A DNA stretch of 64,000 bases from an uncultured Lachnospiraceae bacterium (GTDB taxonomy: Bacteria; Bacillota; Clostridia; Lachnospirales; Lachnospiraceae): assembly GCA_910585625.1 (NCBI GenBank), contig CAJUFQ010000020.1, positions 1 to 64,000 of the forward strand, in the 5' to 3' direction. Both the position numbers and the translations under genes were made by a program. A model generated the notes under the pieces. It saw nothing but the letters and a program-made list of their open reading frames with translations, was not told the origin of the DNA and searched no databases. Of the stretch, positions 34,798-43,067 are shown in pieces (position 1 is the first letter of the stretch; each line of letters begins with the position of its first letter).

Positions 34798-36096
34798 TTA
34801 ACAATATGCGTCCATCATCATTCCGGAATAGATGGATGTGATGTAAGGTGTCACGAAAGTCTTCCCGGGGTTCTTGTATGTTACAAGAATCTTATCCACA
34901 TAACGCATGGGATCCAGTGAAGCATTGTTTGCCTTTACGCTCAGCAAGTTCTTGAAGTCATTGAGTACAGACAGGCTGTCCTCATAATTGTCTGTCGAGA
35001 CGGTTTCTTTCAGCGTGTCATCATCGATTGTGATGGAACCGTCATCTTCTACCGTCAGGCCGATGTTCTTCAGGCTGCTCTCATATGCGAAAGCCGTGCT
35101 GCTCATGTCTTTGTAGAGCTGCACGCTCTGAGGCTGGCTGTCGGAATATTTGCTGGCGGTCTGTAAAACAGAATTGTATGAGTCTACCAGTGTCTGGATA
35201 TTGTCTGCCATGGCGTCTGCATTCGTCTTAAATCCTACTGAGGCAGGTTGGCCTTCTGGGCTGGTACCATGCAGCGTAAGCTGAAAATTGTTGTCCAGCA
35301 GGAACGTATTGGAATATGCCATATGCTCGTTTCCATTAAGCAGGAAAACAGCATTATGCGCTTCCTGCGACACATGGTCAATACCCAGCGCGTCTATGGC
35401 GTTCATAGACTCATGGTTCCCCTGGGGAGAAATAGAAAATAGAAACGTTTCGTCCGGGCCGATGCCTGTGGCAACCGACTCAATCTGTAATGCGCTCAAG
35501 CCGTCTGCATTCTCTGCAATCGCCGCGTTCAGGCCGATGTCCGCATTGGTTATCAGTCCTGCAAGCTTTTTCTGGATTGAGAAATTAGTATCCTCGGCAT
35601 TGACGGTAAACTGGAACTCATAAGCTGAGACATTGTTCTCCAAATCAAACGAATAAGAGCCAGGCTTGAGGTTCAGTCGGTTCTTATCCAGGAAATTACC
35701 CTGATTAATCTGTGAAGTGGCAAGATCTTTCACTTCGATGGTAAAACCATCCGGGTTGCCGGATAGCCGGCTGTCGCCAACGTACTTGGCCGATACTACG
35801 TCTTCTTGTGAAGAAAAGGCGAGTTTTTTCTGGAATGCATTGCCGATTCCCTCTTCAGCATCAGATAGGGATGCAACAACATTCTGAATCAGGCGCGTGC
35901 TTTCCTTAATATCTATCGCAAATCTCTGTACATCTGCCGAACGCTTTATCTTGTACAGAGGCGAATCCTTGTTAATCTTTACAATCTTGTTATAGATATT
36001 GCGCAGCTCGCTTTTCTTGTGTGAATCATATCGGGAAGTCGATTGGTTGGCGTATGTGTTTAAGTAGTAATGGTAACCTGTATCAATCGCAGCCAC
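34798..36096 (-). CDS. fliD: FliD-like flagellar filament cap / hook-associated protein
   Basis: A 432-residue protein with the order of FliD: an N-terminal heptad-rich segment, a central beta-rich part with DSRLSGNPDGFTIEVKDLATSQ (the typical FliD_N strand and ATSQ motif), and a C-terminal part with ADNIQTLVDSYNSVLQTASK and GLTVEDDGSITIDDDTLKETV. FliD caps the filament and folds exported flagellin. The N-terminus (MAAIDTGYHYYLNTYANQ) is unlike standard FliD, which seems to be a feature of this lineage. It is transcribed toward flagellin and has its own terminator. AAGGAGG lies upstream of its ATG on the minus strand. Confidence 0.78.
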   Translation of the reverse strand: MAAIDTGYHYYLNTYANQSTSRYDSHKKSELRNIYNKIVKINKDSPLYKIKRSADVQRFAIDIKESTRLIQNVVASLSDAEEGIGNAFQKKLAFSSQEDVVSAKYVGDSRLSGNPDGFTIEVKDLATSQINQGNFLDKNRLNLKPGSYSFDLENNVSAYEFQFTVNAEDTNFSIQKKLAGLITNADIGLNAAIAENADGLSALQIESVATGIGPDETFLFSISPQGNHESMNAIDALGIDHVSQEAHNAVFLLNGNEHMAYSNTFLLDNNFQLTLHGTSPEGQPASVGFKTNADAMADNIQTLVDSYNSVLQTASKYSDSQPQSVQLYKDMSSTAFAYESSLKNIGLTVEDDGSITIDDDTLKETVSTDNYEDSLSVLNDFKNLLSVKANNASLDPMRYVDKILVTYKNPGKTFVTPYITSIYSGMMMDAYC

Positions 36097-36259
36097 GATA
36101 AGTCCCTCCTTTCATCCTTGAAATCGTGCTTTGCACGGGAGGTAATAAAAAACACTCCATGTATTTGCAGTGTTTATCGGCTGGTACAAGCATTTTCTTA
36201 ACGGTAATATGCGAAAATCTGGATAAATTTGTGCAAAATTGGAAAATTCTTTTAAAATG

Positions 36260-36288
36260 TTGACGGTAAGGCCAGATTATGCTATATT
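36260..36288 (+). promoter_or_regulatory. promoter of rpmG-secE-nusG-rplK-rplA operon
   Basis: TTGACG at 36260-36265 and TATATT at 36283-36288, 17-base spacer. It lies in the 256-base gap between the divergent FliD-like gene and rpmG; no other feature is clear in that gap. Confidence 0.75.
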
Positions 36289-36352
36289 AGACTAGCGATG
36301 GAAGTAGGTCTTTTTTTTATGCCTAAAATTAGAATTAATGGAGGTGGAAGTT

Positions 36353-36502
36353 GTGCGCACTAAAATTACATTGGCATGTACCGAATGTAAGCAACGTAAT
36401 TACAACATGACCAAGGATAAGAAAGCCCATCCTGACAGAATGGAGACGAAGAAGTACTGCCGTTTCTGCAGGAAGCATACGTTACACAAAGAAACGAAGT
36501 AA
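36353..36502 (+). CDS. rpmG: ribosomal protein L33
   Basis: A 49-residue protein starting at GTG after GGAGGTGG. It reads VRTKITLACTECKQRNY, with the Zn-ribbon pair CTEC and KYCRFCRKHT, and ends HKETK. This is the Cys-containing L33 type of the large ribosomal subunit, in its usual place before secE and nusG. The GTG start makes it easy to overlook. Confidence 0.95.
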   Translation: MRTKITLACTECKQRNYNMTKDKKAHPDRMETKKYCRFCRKHTLHKETK

Positions 36503-36590
36503 TAGGACAGAGCGAAGGAAGTGAATGGGTGGACATATTGTTCACCACCCCAGTATTTCGGGCGCAGGAGGTGCGCCACAGGAGGTAAAA

Positions 36591-36797
36591 ATGGGAGAAA
36601 CAAAAACGGAAAAGGCTTCAAAAACGAGCTGGTTTACCGGTCTTAAAGCTGAATTCGACAAAATAATCTGGCCAGACAAGAAATCACTTACCAGGCAGAC
36701 GGTTGCGGTAATTGCTGTTTCAGTTGTCTTGGGTCTTATCATTGCCGTGTTGGATGTGATTATTAAGTACGGCGTGGATGCCCTGGTGAATTTATAG
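36591..36797 (+). CDS. secE: preprotein translocase subunit SecE
   Basis: A 68-residue protein of the SecYEG channel. An amphipathic region (KTSWFTGLKAEFDKIIWP) comes before the single membrane segment (TVAVIAVSVVLGLIIAVLDVII), as in the short Firmicutes SecE. ATG 36591 follows a full AGGAGGT. Seventeen bases separate it from nusG. Confidence 0.95.
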   Translation: MGETKTEKASKTSWFTGLKAEFDKIIWPDKKSLTRQTVAVIAVSVVLGLIIAVLDVIIKYGVDALVNL

Positions 36798-36813
36798 GAG
36801 GCGTAGGTGGTTT

Positions 36814-37329
36814 ATGGCAGAGGCAAACTGGTATGTAGTTCATACCTATTCCGGTTATGAAAAGAAGGTTAAAGAGAACATTGAGAAGACGATTGAGAAC
36901 CGGCATCTGGAGGATCAGATCCTGGAGGTGAGGGTTCCGATGCAGAGCGTCGTGGAAATGAAAAACGGTGTGAAAAAGACTGTTGAGAAGAAAATGTTTC
37001 CAGGCTATGTCCTCATTAATATGGTTATGAATGATGATATATGGTATGTGGTCAGAAATACCAGAGGTGTTACCGGGTTTGTAGGTCCGGGTTCCAAGCC
37101 CGTACCGCTCACTGAAGCTGAAATGAGACCATTGGGTATTCAAGTCGACAATGTGGTCGTTGACTTTGCGGAAGGGGATTCCGTCAGGGTTGTCGGCGGT
37201 GTCTGGAAAGACACAGTCGGGCTTATCCAGGCGATGAACCATGGCAAGCAGATGGTGACCATCAACGTTGACTTATTCGGTCGTGAAACACCGGTAGAAA
37301 TAAGTTTCACAGATATCAGAAAGTTATAA
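36814..37329 (+). CDS. nusG: transcription termination/antitermination protein NusG
   Basis: A 171-residue protein. The NGN domain has WYVVHTYSGYEKKVKENIE and KMFPGYVLINM, and the KOW domain has DFAEGDSVRVVGGVWKDTVG. It binds RNA polymerase and links it to Rho or the ribosome. Standard length and order. Confidence 0.97.
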   Translation: MAEANWYVVHTYSGYEKKVKENIEKTIENRHLEDQILEVRVPMQSVVEMKNGVKKTVEKKMFPGYVLINMVMNDDIWYVVRNTRGVTGFVGPGSKPVPLTEAEMRPLGIQVDNVVVDFAEGDSVRVVGGVWKDTVGLIQAMNHGKQMVTINVDLFGRETPVEISFTDIRKL

Positions 37330-37395
37330 GATGCGTATTGTCGCAGGAATTCACAAGAATGACTGGACAAGAAATATGTAAGGAGGAATTTCCAA

Positions 37396-37821
37396 ATGGC
37401 AAAGAAAGTAGAAGGGTATATTAAATTACAGATTCCTGCCGGAAAGGCTACGCCGGCACCACCAGTTGGGCCTGCACTTGGACAGCATGGTGTAAATATT
37501 GTTGAATTTACCAAGCAGTTCAACGCGAAGACAGCCGATCAGGGAGACCTGATTATTCCGGTAGTCATTACCGTATATGCAGACAGAAGCTTTAGCTTTA
37601 TCACCAAAACTCCGCCTGCTGCTGTGCTGATTAAAAAAGCATGCAACATCAAATCTGGCTCCGGAGTGCCAAATAAGACCAAGGTTGCGACAATCCCCAA
37701 GGCAAAAGTTCAGGAAATCGCAGAACTGAAAATGAAGGATCTTAATGCAGCAACCCTGGAAGCTGCAATGAGCATGATTGCAGGAACTGCAAGAAGCATG
37801 GGCGTTGAAGTCGGAGAATAG
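37396..37821 (+). CDS. rplK: ribosomal protein L11
   Basis: A 141-residue L11 with PAGKATPAPPVGPALGQHGV, the thiostrepton/release-factor region FITKTPPAAVLIKKA, and GTARSMGVEV at the C-terminus. ATG follows AAGGAGG. Cotranscribed with rplA. Confidence 0.98.
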   Translation: MAKKVEGYIKLQIPAGKATPAPPVGPALGQHGVNIVEFTKQFNAKTADQGDLIIPVVITVYADRSFSFITKTPPAAVLIKKACNIKSGSGVPNKTKVATIPKAKVQEIAELKMKDLNAATLEAAMSMIAGTARSMGVEVGE

Positions 37822-37902
37822 GCAGAGAACACTGAAAAATGGAACACCTACTGAAACCGTGGGAGGGACATCTCCCGATATCACCACTAGGAGGTAATTA
37901 GA

Positions 37903-38595
37903 ATGAAACGAGGAAAGAAATATCTAGAGGCTGCAAAGGCAATCGACAGGACTGTGCAGTATGATACAGAAGAAGCAATCAGCCTGGTAAAGAAGGTTGC
38001 AGTTGCTAAATTTGATGAAACAATCGAAGCTCATATCAGAACCGGCTGTGACGGACGCCATGCCGAGCAGCAGATTCGTGGCGCTGTGGTACTGCCACAC
38101 GGAACAGGTAAGACTGTTAGGGTACTGGTTTTTGCAAAAGGAGAAAAATTGGATGAGGCATTGGCAGCAGGAGCTGACCATGTCGGCGGGGAAGAGCTGA
38201 TTCCGAAAATCCAGAACGATGGCTGGCTGGATTTTGACGTGGTAGTTGCTACTCCAGACATGATGGGCGTTGTCGGACGTCTGGGACGTGTGCTCGGGCC
38301 TAAGGGCTTAATGCCGAACCCCAAAGCAGGAACCGTTACCATGGATGTTACCAAGGCTATAAACGATATCAAAGCCGGTAAGATTGAGTACAGATTAGAT
38401 AAGACCAATATTATCCATGTGCCAGTTGGAAAAGCATCTTTTACAGAAGAACAATTAGCGGACAACTTCCAGACTCTTATGGGTGCCATCATTAAGGCAA
38501 GGCCTTCTGCAGTAAAAGGACAGTTCCTCAAGAGCGTTACGTTGGCTCCCAGCATGGGACCTGGCGTAAAAGTCAATACTGCGAAGCTTGTTTAA
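37903..38595 (+). CDS. rplA: ribosomal protein L1
   Basis: A 230-residue L1 with IEAHIRTGCDGRHAEQQIRG, VGRLGRVLGPKGLMPNPKAG and KSVTLAPSMGPGVKV, all signature segments. L1 forms the E-site stalk and in many bacteria represses its own operon. ATG follows AGGAGG. Confidence 0.98.
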   Translation: MKRGKKYLEAAKAIDRTVQYDTEEAISLVKKVAVAKFDETIEAHIRTGCDGRHAEQQIRGAVVLPHGTGKTVRVLVFAKGEKLDEALAAGADHVGGEELIPKIQNDGWLDFDVVVATPDMMGVVGRLGRVLGPKGLMPNPKAGTVTMDVTKAINDIKAGKIEYRLDKTNIIHVPVGKASFTEEQLADNFQTLMGAIIKARPSAVKGQFLKSVTLAPSMGPGVKVNTAKLV

Positions 38596-38603
38596 ATTAA
38601 ATG

Positions 38604-38632
38604 TTGACATCTAAAATACACAATGTTATACT
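38604..38632 (+). promoter_or_regulatory. promoter of rplJL
   Basis: A perfect TTGACA at 38604-38609 and TATACT at 38627-38632, 17-base spacer, starting nine bases after the rplA stop. It drives the L10 leader and rplJ. Confidence 0.85.
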
Positions 38633-38640
38633 ATACAAGT

Positions 38641-38769
38641 ATTTTGCCGAAGACAGTAGGTGCCGTAAGGCGTAACTTTTGGCCTGCCGAGGGAATTTGC
38701 CAGACATCCGTCTGGTAATCAGAATGGTTTTTCAAGCCTCCTTGTCTTGCGGATAAGGAGGCTTTTTTC
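38641..38769 (+). ncRNA. L10 leader with attenuator
   Basis: The rplJ leader has the conserved GAAGACAGTAGGTGCCGTAAG and GCCTGCCGAGG blocks of the L10(L12) leader, which binds the L10-L7/L12 complex. A terminator hairpin (AAGCCTCCTT / AAGGAGGCTT then TTTTTT) follows at 38734-38769. Excess L10-L12 is expected to favour termination. The rest of the 343-base gap before rplJ (38770-38938) holds a CCCGC/GCGGG hairpin near 38876 and the rplJ ribosome-binding site. Confidence 0.9.
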
Positions 38770-38938
38770 TTCTTAATTTAGAAGGGAAAATATGCGTACT
38801 CGTGTGAAAAGTTACATGTCGCGGAAGCGGCCGCACTCGGCGCAGCCCGGGGAAATGAAGCATAATGCTTTAAACCCGCGCATAGCGGGCAAGGAAAATT
38901 CCTGCCCACTGAAATAAATATAAGGAGGTGCACGATTC

Positions 38939-39454
38939 GTGGCAAAAGTAGAATTAAAGCAGCCGATTGTACAGGAAATCTCCGATCATATCAAAGACGC
39001 GCAGTGCGTTGTGTTGGTAGATTACCGTGGATTGACTGTAGAGCAAGATACACAGTTGCGTAGGCAGTTAAGGGAAGCCAATGTTACTTACAAAGTATAC
39101 AAGAATACCTTAATGAACTTTGCGTTCAAGGGAACAGACTTCGAGAGCATGTCTTCTTTATTAGAAGGGCCTAACGCAATCGCTATTTCCAAAGAAGATG
39201 CAACTGCTCCGGCAAGAATCCTTGCGAAGTTTGCAAAGACTGCTGATGCATTGGAGCTGAAAGCAGGCGTTGTAGAAGGGACTTTCTATGATGCGGCAGG
39301 CATTAAGGAAATCGCCAGCGTTCCGTCAAGAGAAGAGCTGCTTTCCAAATTCCTTGGAAGCATCCAGTCTCCGATTACCAACCTGGCACGTGTTCTTAAT
39401 CAAATTGCAGAGCAGGGCGGCGCATCTGCAGCAGCAGAGACCGAAAGCAACTAG
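38939..39454 (+). CDS. rplJ: ribosomal protein L10
   Basis: A 171-residue L10, base of the L7/L12 stalk. Start is GTG after AAGGAGGTG. Seen are VVLVDYRGLTVEQDTQLRRQ, YKVYKNTLMNFAF, LLEGPNAIAIS and the C-terminal helix SPITNLARVLNQIAEQ that binds L12 dimers. The last codons overlap the first copy of a 34-base direct repeat. Confidence 0.97.
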   Translation: MAKVELKQPIVQEISDHIKDAQCVVLVDYRGLTVEQDTQLRRQLREANVTYKVYKNTLMNFAFKGTDFESMSSLLEGPNAIAISKEDATAPARILAKFAKTADALELKAGVVEGTFYDAAGIKEIASVPSREELLSKFLGSIQSPITNLARVLNQIAEQGGASAAAETESN

Positions 39455-39602
39455 CGATTGGCAAGGCAAAGGCGCAGACAGAGCGTGTTGCGAGGTCGTT
39501 CTGTGAGATTAGCGAAGCCGAGCAGAATGCGAAGGGTGAGTTTAGCGAACAGAACTTCCCTGTGAAAAAACTAGCGATTGGCAAGCCGATGGCGCAGACA
39601 GA
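39449..39602 (+). repeat. 34-base direct repeats between rplJ and rplL
   Basis: Copies at 39449-39482 and 39569-39602 share 31 of 34 bases (AACTAGCGATTGGCAAG ... GGCGCAGACAGA), offset exactly 120 bases. Copy 1 contains the rplJ stop. Between them, GTTCTGT and ACAGAAC form an inverted pair and TTAGCGAA occurs twice. It looks like an inserted or duplicated segment. Confidence 0.7.
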
Positions 39603-39645
39603 ATTTGTATAATTAAAATAAATAACATAATGGAGGTAAACAATA

Positions 39646-40023
39646 ATGGCAAAGTTAACAACAGCAGAATTTATTGAAGCTATTAAAGAGTTAAGCGTAC
39701 TAGAATTAAACGAGTTAGTAAAGGCATGTGAAGAAGAGTTCGGCGTATCTGCAGCAGCAGGCGTTGTAGTTGCAGCAGCAGGCGGCGATGGAGCAGGCGC
39801 AGCAGAAGAGAAGAGCGAATTCGATGTTGAGCTGACAGAAGTTGGCCCGAACAAGGTTAAAGTCATCAAGGTTGTCCGTGAAGTAACCGGCTTAGGACTG
39901 AAGGAAGCTAAGGAAGTCGTTGACGGGGCTCCGAAGGTTGTTAAGGAAGGCGCTGAGAAGGCCGAGGCTGAGGATATTAAGGCTAAGTTAGAGGCAGAAG
40001 GCGCTAAGGTAACTTTGAAATAA
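39646..40023 (+). CDS. rplL: ribosomal protein L7/L12
   Basis: A 125-residue L12. The N-terminal dimer region LTTAEFIEAIKELSVLELNE is followed by the Ala/Gly-rich hinge, and by the factor-binding C-terminal domain (NKVKVIKVVREVTGLGLKEAKEVVDGAP). ATG follows GGAGGT. A strong terminator follows, so rpoB is not in the same unit without read-through. Confidence 0.98.
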   Translation: MAKLTTAEFIEAIKELSVLELNELVKACEEEFGVSAAAGVVVAAAGGDGAGAAEEKSEFDVELTEVGPNKVKVIKVVREVTGLGLKEAKEVVDGAPKVVKEGAEKAEAEDIKAKLEAEGAKVTLK

Positions 40024-40054
40024 TCATTCCGTTTCCGCGGATTGAGCATGAGAG

Positions 40055-40103
40055 ACAGGGAGGCAGTTCCAGGATTTTGTGGAAAGCTGCCTCCCTGTTT
40101 TTG
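40055..40103 (+). terminator. rplL terminator
   Basis: ACAGGGAGGCAG / CTGCCTCCCTGT 12-bp stem followed by TTTTT. Confidence 0.9.
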
Positions 40104-40192
40104 TCGTAAAATATAAAATGTTGGCTCAACGAGCGTGGTCAGCGGAGAAAATCCGTATTTTGACAGCAAGTTCTGCGGGAAAGGATGTTAAT

Positions 40193-40818
40193 ATGAAAAT
40201 TTGGATATGGGGTATGGGTAAAGTTACGAATGCAGGAACGGTAGATGAATATTTTTGGCAGGATTTATGGGGAGCCGGGCATATTATCAGCGATGGCGTG
40301 AAGGAACATTATGATATTGGGAGCCGGCTGGATGGGTTCATAGCTCATTTGTTAGCGGCTGGGATTGACGTGCATATGATTGACGTCAGGCCGTTTCCGG
40401 GGAAGGTAGACCATCTGCACACTGTTGTGGCTGATGCGACTATGATGGATAATATTGCCGATGACAGTTTGGGCAGCCTTTCTGCACTCTGTTCGCTGGA
40501 ACATTTTGGGCTGGGCAGATATGGAGATCCAGTGGATTCGGAAGCTTGTTTTAATACTTTGAGCAGATACAGAAAAAATTAAAGCGTGGAGGGAAGCTTT
40601 ATCTTTCTGTCACTGTGGGAAACGAACACGTGGAGTTCAACGCGCACAGAGTGTTTTACGCAAGTACAATCGTTGATTGTTTTGATAAGATGGAATGAAA
40701 CGAGTATTCCTGTGTTGCGGAAGGGGAGATTGAGTATCATGTGGACATCCATAAATATGATGATGACAAGCATAATGGGGCGTACCGGTTCGGGCTTTTC
40801 TATTTTGTGAAAAAGTGA
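40193..40818 (+). pseudogene. broken DUF268 protein gene
   Basis: ATG 40193 opens MKIWIWGMGKVTNAG, then YFWQDLWGAGHI, HYDIGSRLDGFIAHLLAAG and SLSALCSLEHFGLGRYGDP, which are DUF268 hallmarks. That frame stops at 40580-40582. The continuation lies in the next frame (FEQIQKKLKRGGKLYLSV, NEHVEFNAHRVFY), reached if one T is added near 40559. That frame then hits an in-frame TGA after DCFDKME, before the family C-terminus (EYHVDIHKYDDDKHNGAYRF) ends at 40816-40818. Two independent lesions argue for decay. DUF268 proteins occur in surface-glycan loci, so this may be a remnant of one. Confidence 0.8.
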
Positions 40819-40883
40819 AAATGCCGTCTTGCCTCAGCCTTTGCGCGGCATTTGCCAGCAATTTGTATTTTCGGAAAAAGTAA

Positions 40884-40935
40884 AAAATGCAGACTTTCCA
40901 GAGAAGTTTTTTCTGGAGAGCCTGCATTTTGAAAG
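40884..40935. terminator. bidirectional hairpin before the sigma gene
   Basis: AAAATGCAG-CTTTCCAG / CTGGAGAG-CCTGCATTTT, T-rich on both strands (stronger tail on the minus strand). It separates the pseudogene from the ECF sigma gene. The rest of the 293-base gap (40819-41111) is AT-rich, with no gene seen. Confidence 0.7.
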
Positions 40936-41111
40936 TTAGGAAAACATCCATGAAAAGCAGATTTCTGCAGGGAGGGACAGGGCCTATATTAATAAAATAA
41001 TTGCCAAATTCAGTTAATGTGAAAAAAATGATAGATTTCCTTCTATAAATCCGTAATAATTAGTGTAATTACAAAACCAACCGCGCGCAGGTTCGGAAAA
41101 GAGGATGATTT

Positions 41112-41663
41112 ATGAAGATTGGAAAGCACAATTATATTCGGCAATTACAGCTGCATAATGAGAAGGCGCTTCTGTATGTGATTGATGCGTATGGCGGGTT
41201 ATTGAAGTCCATCATACGGAAACAGCTTTTCAGCTTGCCCCAGCGGCAGGAGGAATGTCTGGATGATGTGCTTCTGAAAATCTGGCAGAATATTTCCGAC
41301 TTTGATGAGAGCAAAAATTCGTTTAAAAATTGGGCAGCCGCCATTGCAAGGTACCGGGCAATCGATTATCTCAGGGAATATCAGCGGGAGATTAGTACCG
41401 TTGACATTGAGGACACGGTGATTGCCAGGGAAGACCAGAGGCTCGCGGCTATGATTGAACAGGAAATTTCAGAGGAAGTGGAAAGGATGCTGGATTCTTT
41501 AAAACCTGTGGACCGGGAATTGTTTATACGGTTATATGTGGAGGAACAGTCCATGGAACAGGTGAGCCGGGAGACCGGAATGAAAAAAGAGGTTATTTAT
41601 AACCGCCTGTCCCGGAGCAAACAGCGACTCCGCAGGCAATTCCGAGTAGAAAGAGGTGCATGA
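41112..41663 (+). CDS. ECF-type RNA polymerase sigma factor
   Basis: A 183-residue sigma-70 family factor with regions 2 and 4 only. Region 2 has QEECLDDVLLKIWQNISDFD and FKNWAAAIARYRAIDYLRE. Region 4 has a helix-turn-helix, SMEQVSRETGMKKEVIYNRL, and SKQRLRRQF. It directs RNA polymerase to a small regulon. The gene overlaps its downstream partner, the membrane anti-sigma. Such pairs usually control their own promoter, but I could not find a matching ECF promoter motif. Confidence 0.92.
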   Translation: MKIGKHNYIRQLQLHNEKALLYVIDAYGGLLKSIIRKQLFSLPQRQEECLDDVLLKIWQNISDFDESKNSFKNWAAAIARYRAIDYLREYQREISTVDIEDTVIAREDQRLAAMIEQEISEEVERMLDSLKPVDRELFIRLYVEEQSMEQVSRETGMKKEVIYNRLSRSKQRLRRQFRVERGA

Positions 41664-41665
41664 TT

Positions 41666-42847
41666 ATGAACAAAACCATATACCAGCTGCTGAATGAAGT
41701 GGAAACGGATTTCAGGGAATATGAACAGACAGAATTGTCCTCCCGGGAAAAGGATTACCATAAACAGAAGGTTTTATCGGAGGTAAGGAGAATGGAAAAT
41801 AAGGCGAAGAAAAATAAAAACGGAAAAACATGGAAGATTGCAGCAGGAATGGCGGCCGCATGTGCCGTGGCAGTAGGGGCGACAAGCATTGCAAACCCGG
41901 TTCTGGCAGAGGAGCTTTTCAGCAGCGTGTTCGGAAACTTGGTGGAAAATGCGCAGGGTGAGAAGTACGAGAAGGAAGATACAGAAAGGTATACCAAGAT
42001 TGGCAAGAGTTCCACGGCGGTTCAGGATGAAGTTGATAAACAGCAGGATTCCGACAGTTATGTGACAACCATGGAGAACAATGGCGTGACAGTTTCCGTC
42101 TCCGACGTCTATTGCGACGGCTACGTCCTCTACTACACAGCGTCCATTAAGACGGACAATGAGGGTCTGAACCAGGCGGACGGAATAATCACGGAGACCA
42201 AAGAAGGATCTAACCCGTCCATATTCGTAGACGGCGTCCAGCTGTCAGGCTATGCTTCCAAGGCGTTTGATAAATCCAAGGACGGGTCATTTGTGACGAT
42301 TAACCAGATTGATTTGCTTAATCCTACCGATATGCAGGAGAAGCCCATCGACCTCAAGGCTGGCGAGAAGGATGTTTTTGTCGTGGATTGGGACGTCAAG
42401 CAGTTCGTGGGCTATCTCTGGAATCAGTGGGATGAGTCGGGAGAATATGTAAACACAGGCAAAGTTGAAGGTGACTGGCGCCTGAGGTTCCCTGTGACTA
42501 TCGACAGATCCGGCAATGAAGCGTTTGATATTAATAAAGAAGAGAATGGGATTATGGTCAAGAGTGCAGTCAAGACGAAAGCAGGGCTTGTCGTTGAGGC
42601 AGAACTCCCGGACTTCACGAAGGATCCGTACAATGACCCATACAACGATCCGGATATGGGGATTAAGGATAGCCAGGGGAATTGGCTTCAGTGGATGAAC
42701 CAGAAAACAGATATGCATGAGGATGGGACATCCACGATGCAGATCATGGTGCTTTATGATGGCGAGGAGGATTTGGTTTTTGAAGTGACGACAAAGGACG
42801 GAGAAGAGCCGGAGACCCTTGCAAGCATTGGCTTTCAGGTTCCGTAA
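41666..42847 (+). CDS. DUF4179-type membrane anti-sigma factor
   Basis: A 393-residue protein. Residues 1-50 are a charged cytoplasmic part (TIYQLLNEVETDFREYEQTE) likely to hold the sigma factor. A membrane segment at 56-80 follows (WKIAAGMAAACAVAVGATSI). Residues 81-393 are outside the membrane, beta-rich, with VTTMENNGVTVSVSDVYCDG and SDGYVLYYT-like strands typical of DUF4179 proteins. Start: ATG 41660 overlaps the sigma stop (ATGA), but ATG 41666 is better spaced from AGAGG. It would release the sigma on an unknown envelope signal. Confidence 0.86.
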   Translation: MNKTIYQLLNEVETDFREYEQTELSSREKDYHKQKVLSEVRRMENKAKKNKNGKTWKIAAGMAAACAVAVGATSIANPVLAEELFSSVFGNLVENAQGEKYEKEDTERYTKIGKSSTAVQDEVDKQQDSDSYVTTMENNGVTVSVSDVYCDGYVLYYTASIKTDNEGLNQADGIITETKEGSNPSIFVDGVQLSGYASKAFDKSKDGSFVTINQIDLLNPTDMQEKPIDLKAGEKDVFVVDWDVKQFVGYLWNQWDESGEYVNTGKVEGDWRLRFPVTIDRSGNEAFDINKEENGIMVKSAVKTKAGLVVEAELPDFTKDPYNDPYNDPDMGIKDSQGNWLQWMNQKTDMHEDGTSTMQIMVLYDGEEDLVFEVTTKDGEEPETLASIGFQVP

Positions 42848-42960
42848 GGCAGATATAGGCGAATGAGACGGATGCAGAGATACAGATGGGAGGTGCAGGT
42901 TCAGCCTGCGCCTCTTGCTGTCGAAAGAGAACAGGGCAGGCATTTTTCCTAAAATATTCC

Positions 42961-42990
42961 TTGACATGGAAATATTGATTGTGGTATCAT
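42961..42990 (+). promoter_or_regulatory. promoter of rpoBC
   Basis: TTGACA at 42961-42966 and TATCAT at 42985-42990, 18-base spacer. It lies about 80 bases before the rpoB ATG and gives rpoBC a promoter of its own after the inserted sigma/anti-sigma genes. Confidence 0.7.
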
Positions 42991-43067
42991 ATAAAATGCG
43001 CTATTGTGGTAACGTGTACTCATTGCCGAGCAGTAGGTAGAATAATAAAACGAGAGGTGAAACGTCA

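Noticed and set aside
36503..36590. tRNA-Trp between rpmG and secE
   Set aside because: This gap holds a tRNA in some Firmicutes, but here no cloverleaf could be formed; there is only a GGGTGG/CCACCC pairing.
39396..40169. 257-codon minus-strand open frame across rplJ-rplL
   Set aside because: It lies opposite rplL and the repeats, has low-complexity Ala/Ser/Phe composition from the Ala-rich rplL hinge, and has no ribosome-binding site or family match.
41660..41665. ATG 41660 as the anti-sigma start
   Set aside because: It overlaps the sigma stop, which would be tidy, but it is only three bases from AGAGG; ATG 41666 has better spacing. The choice changes only two residues.
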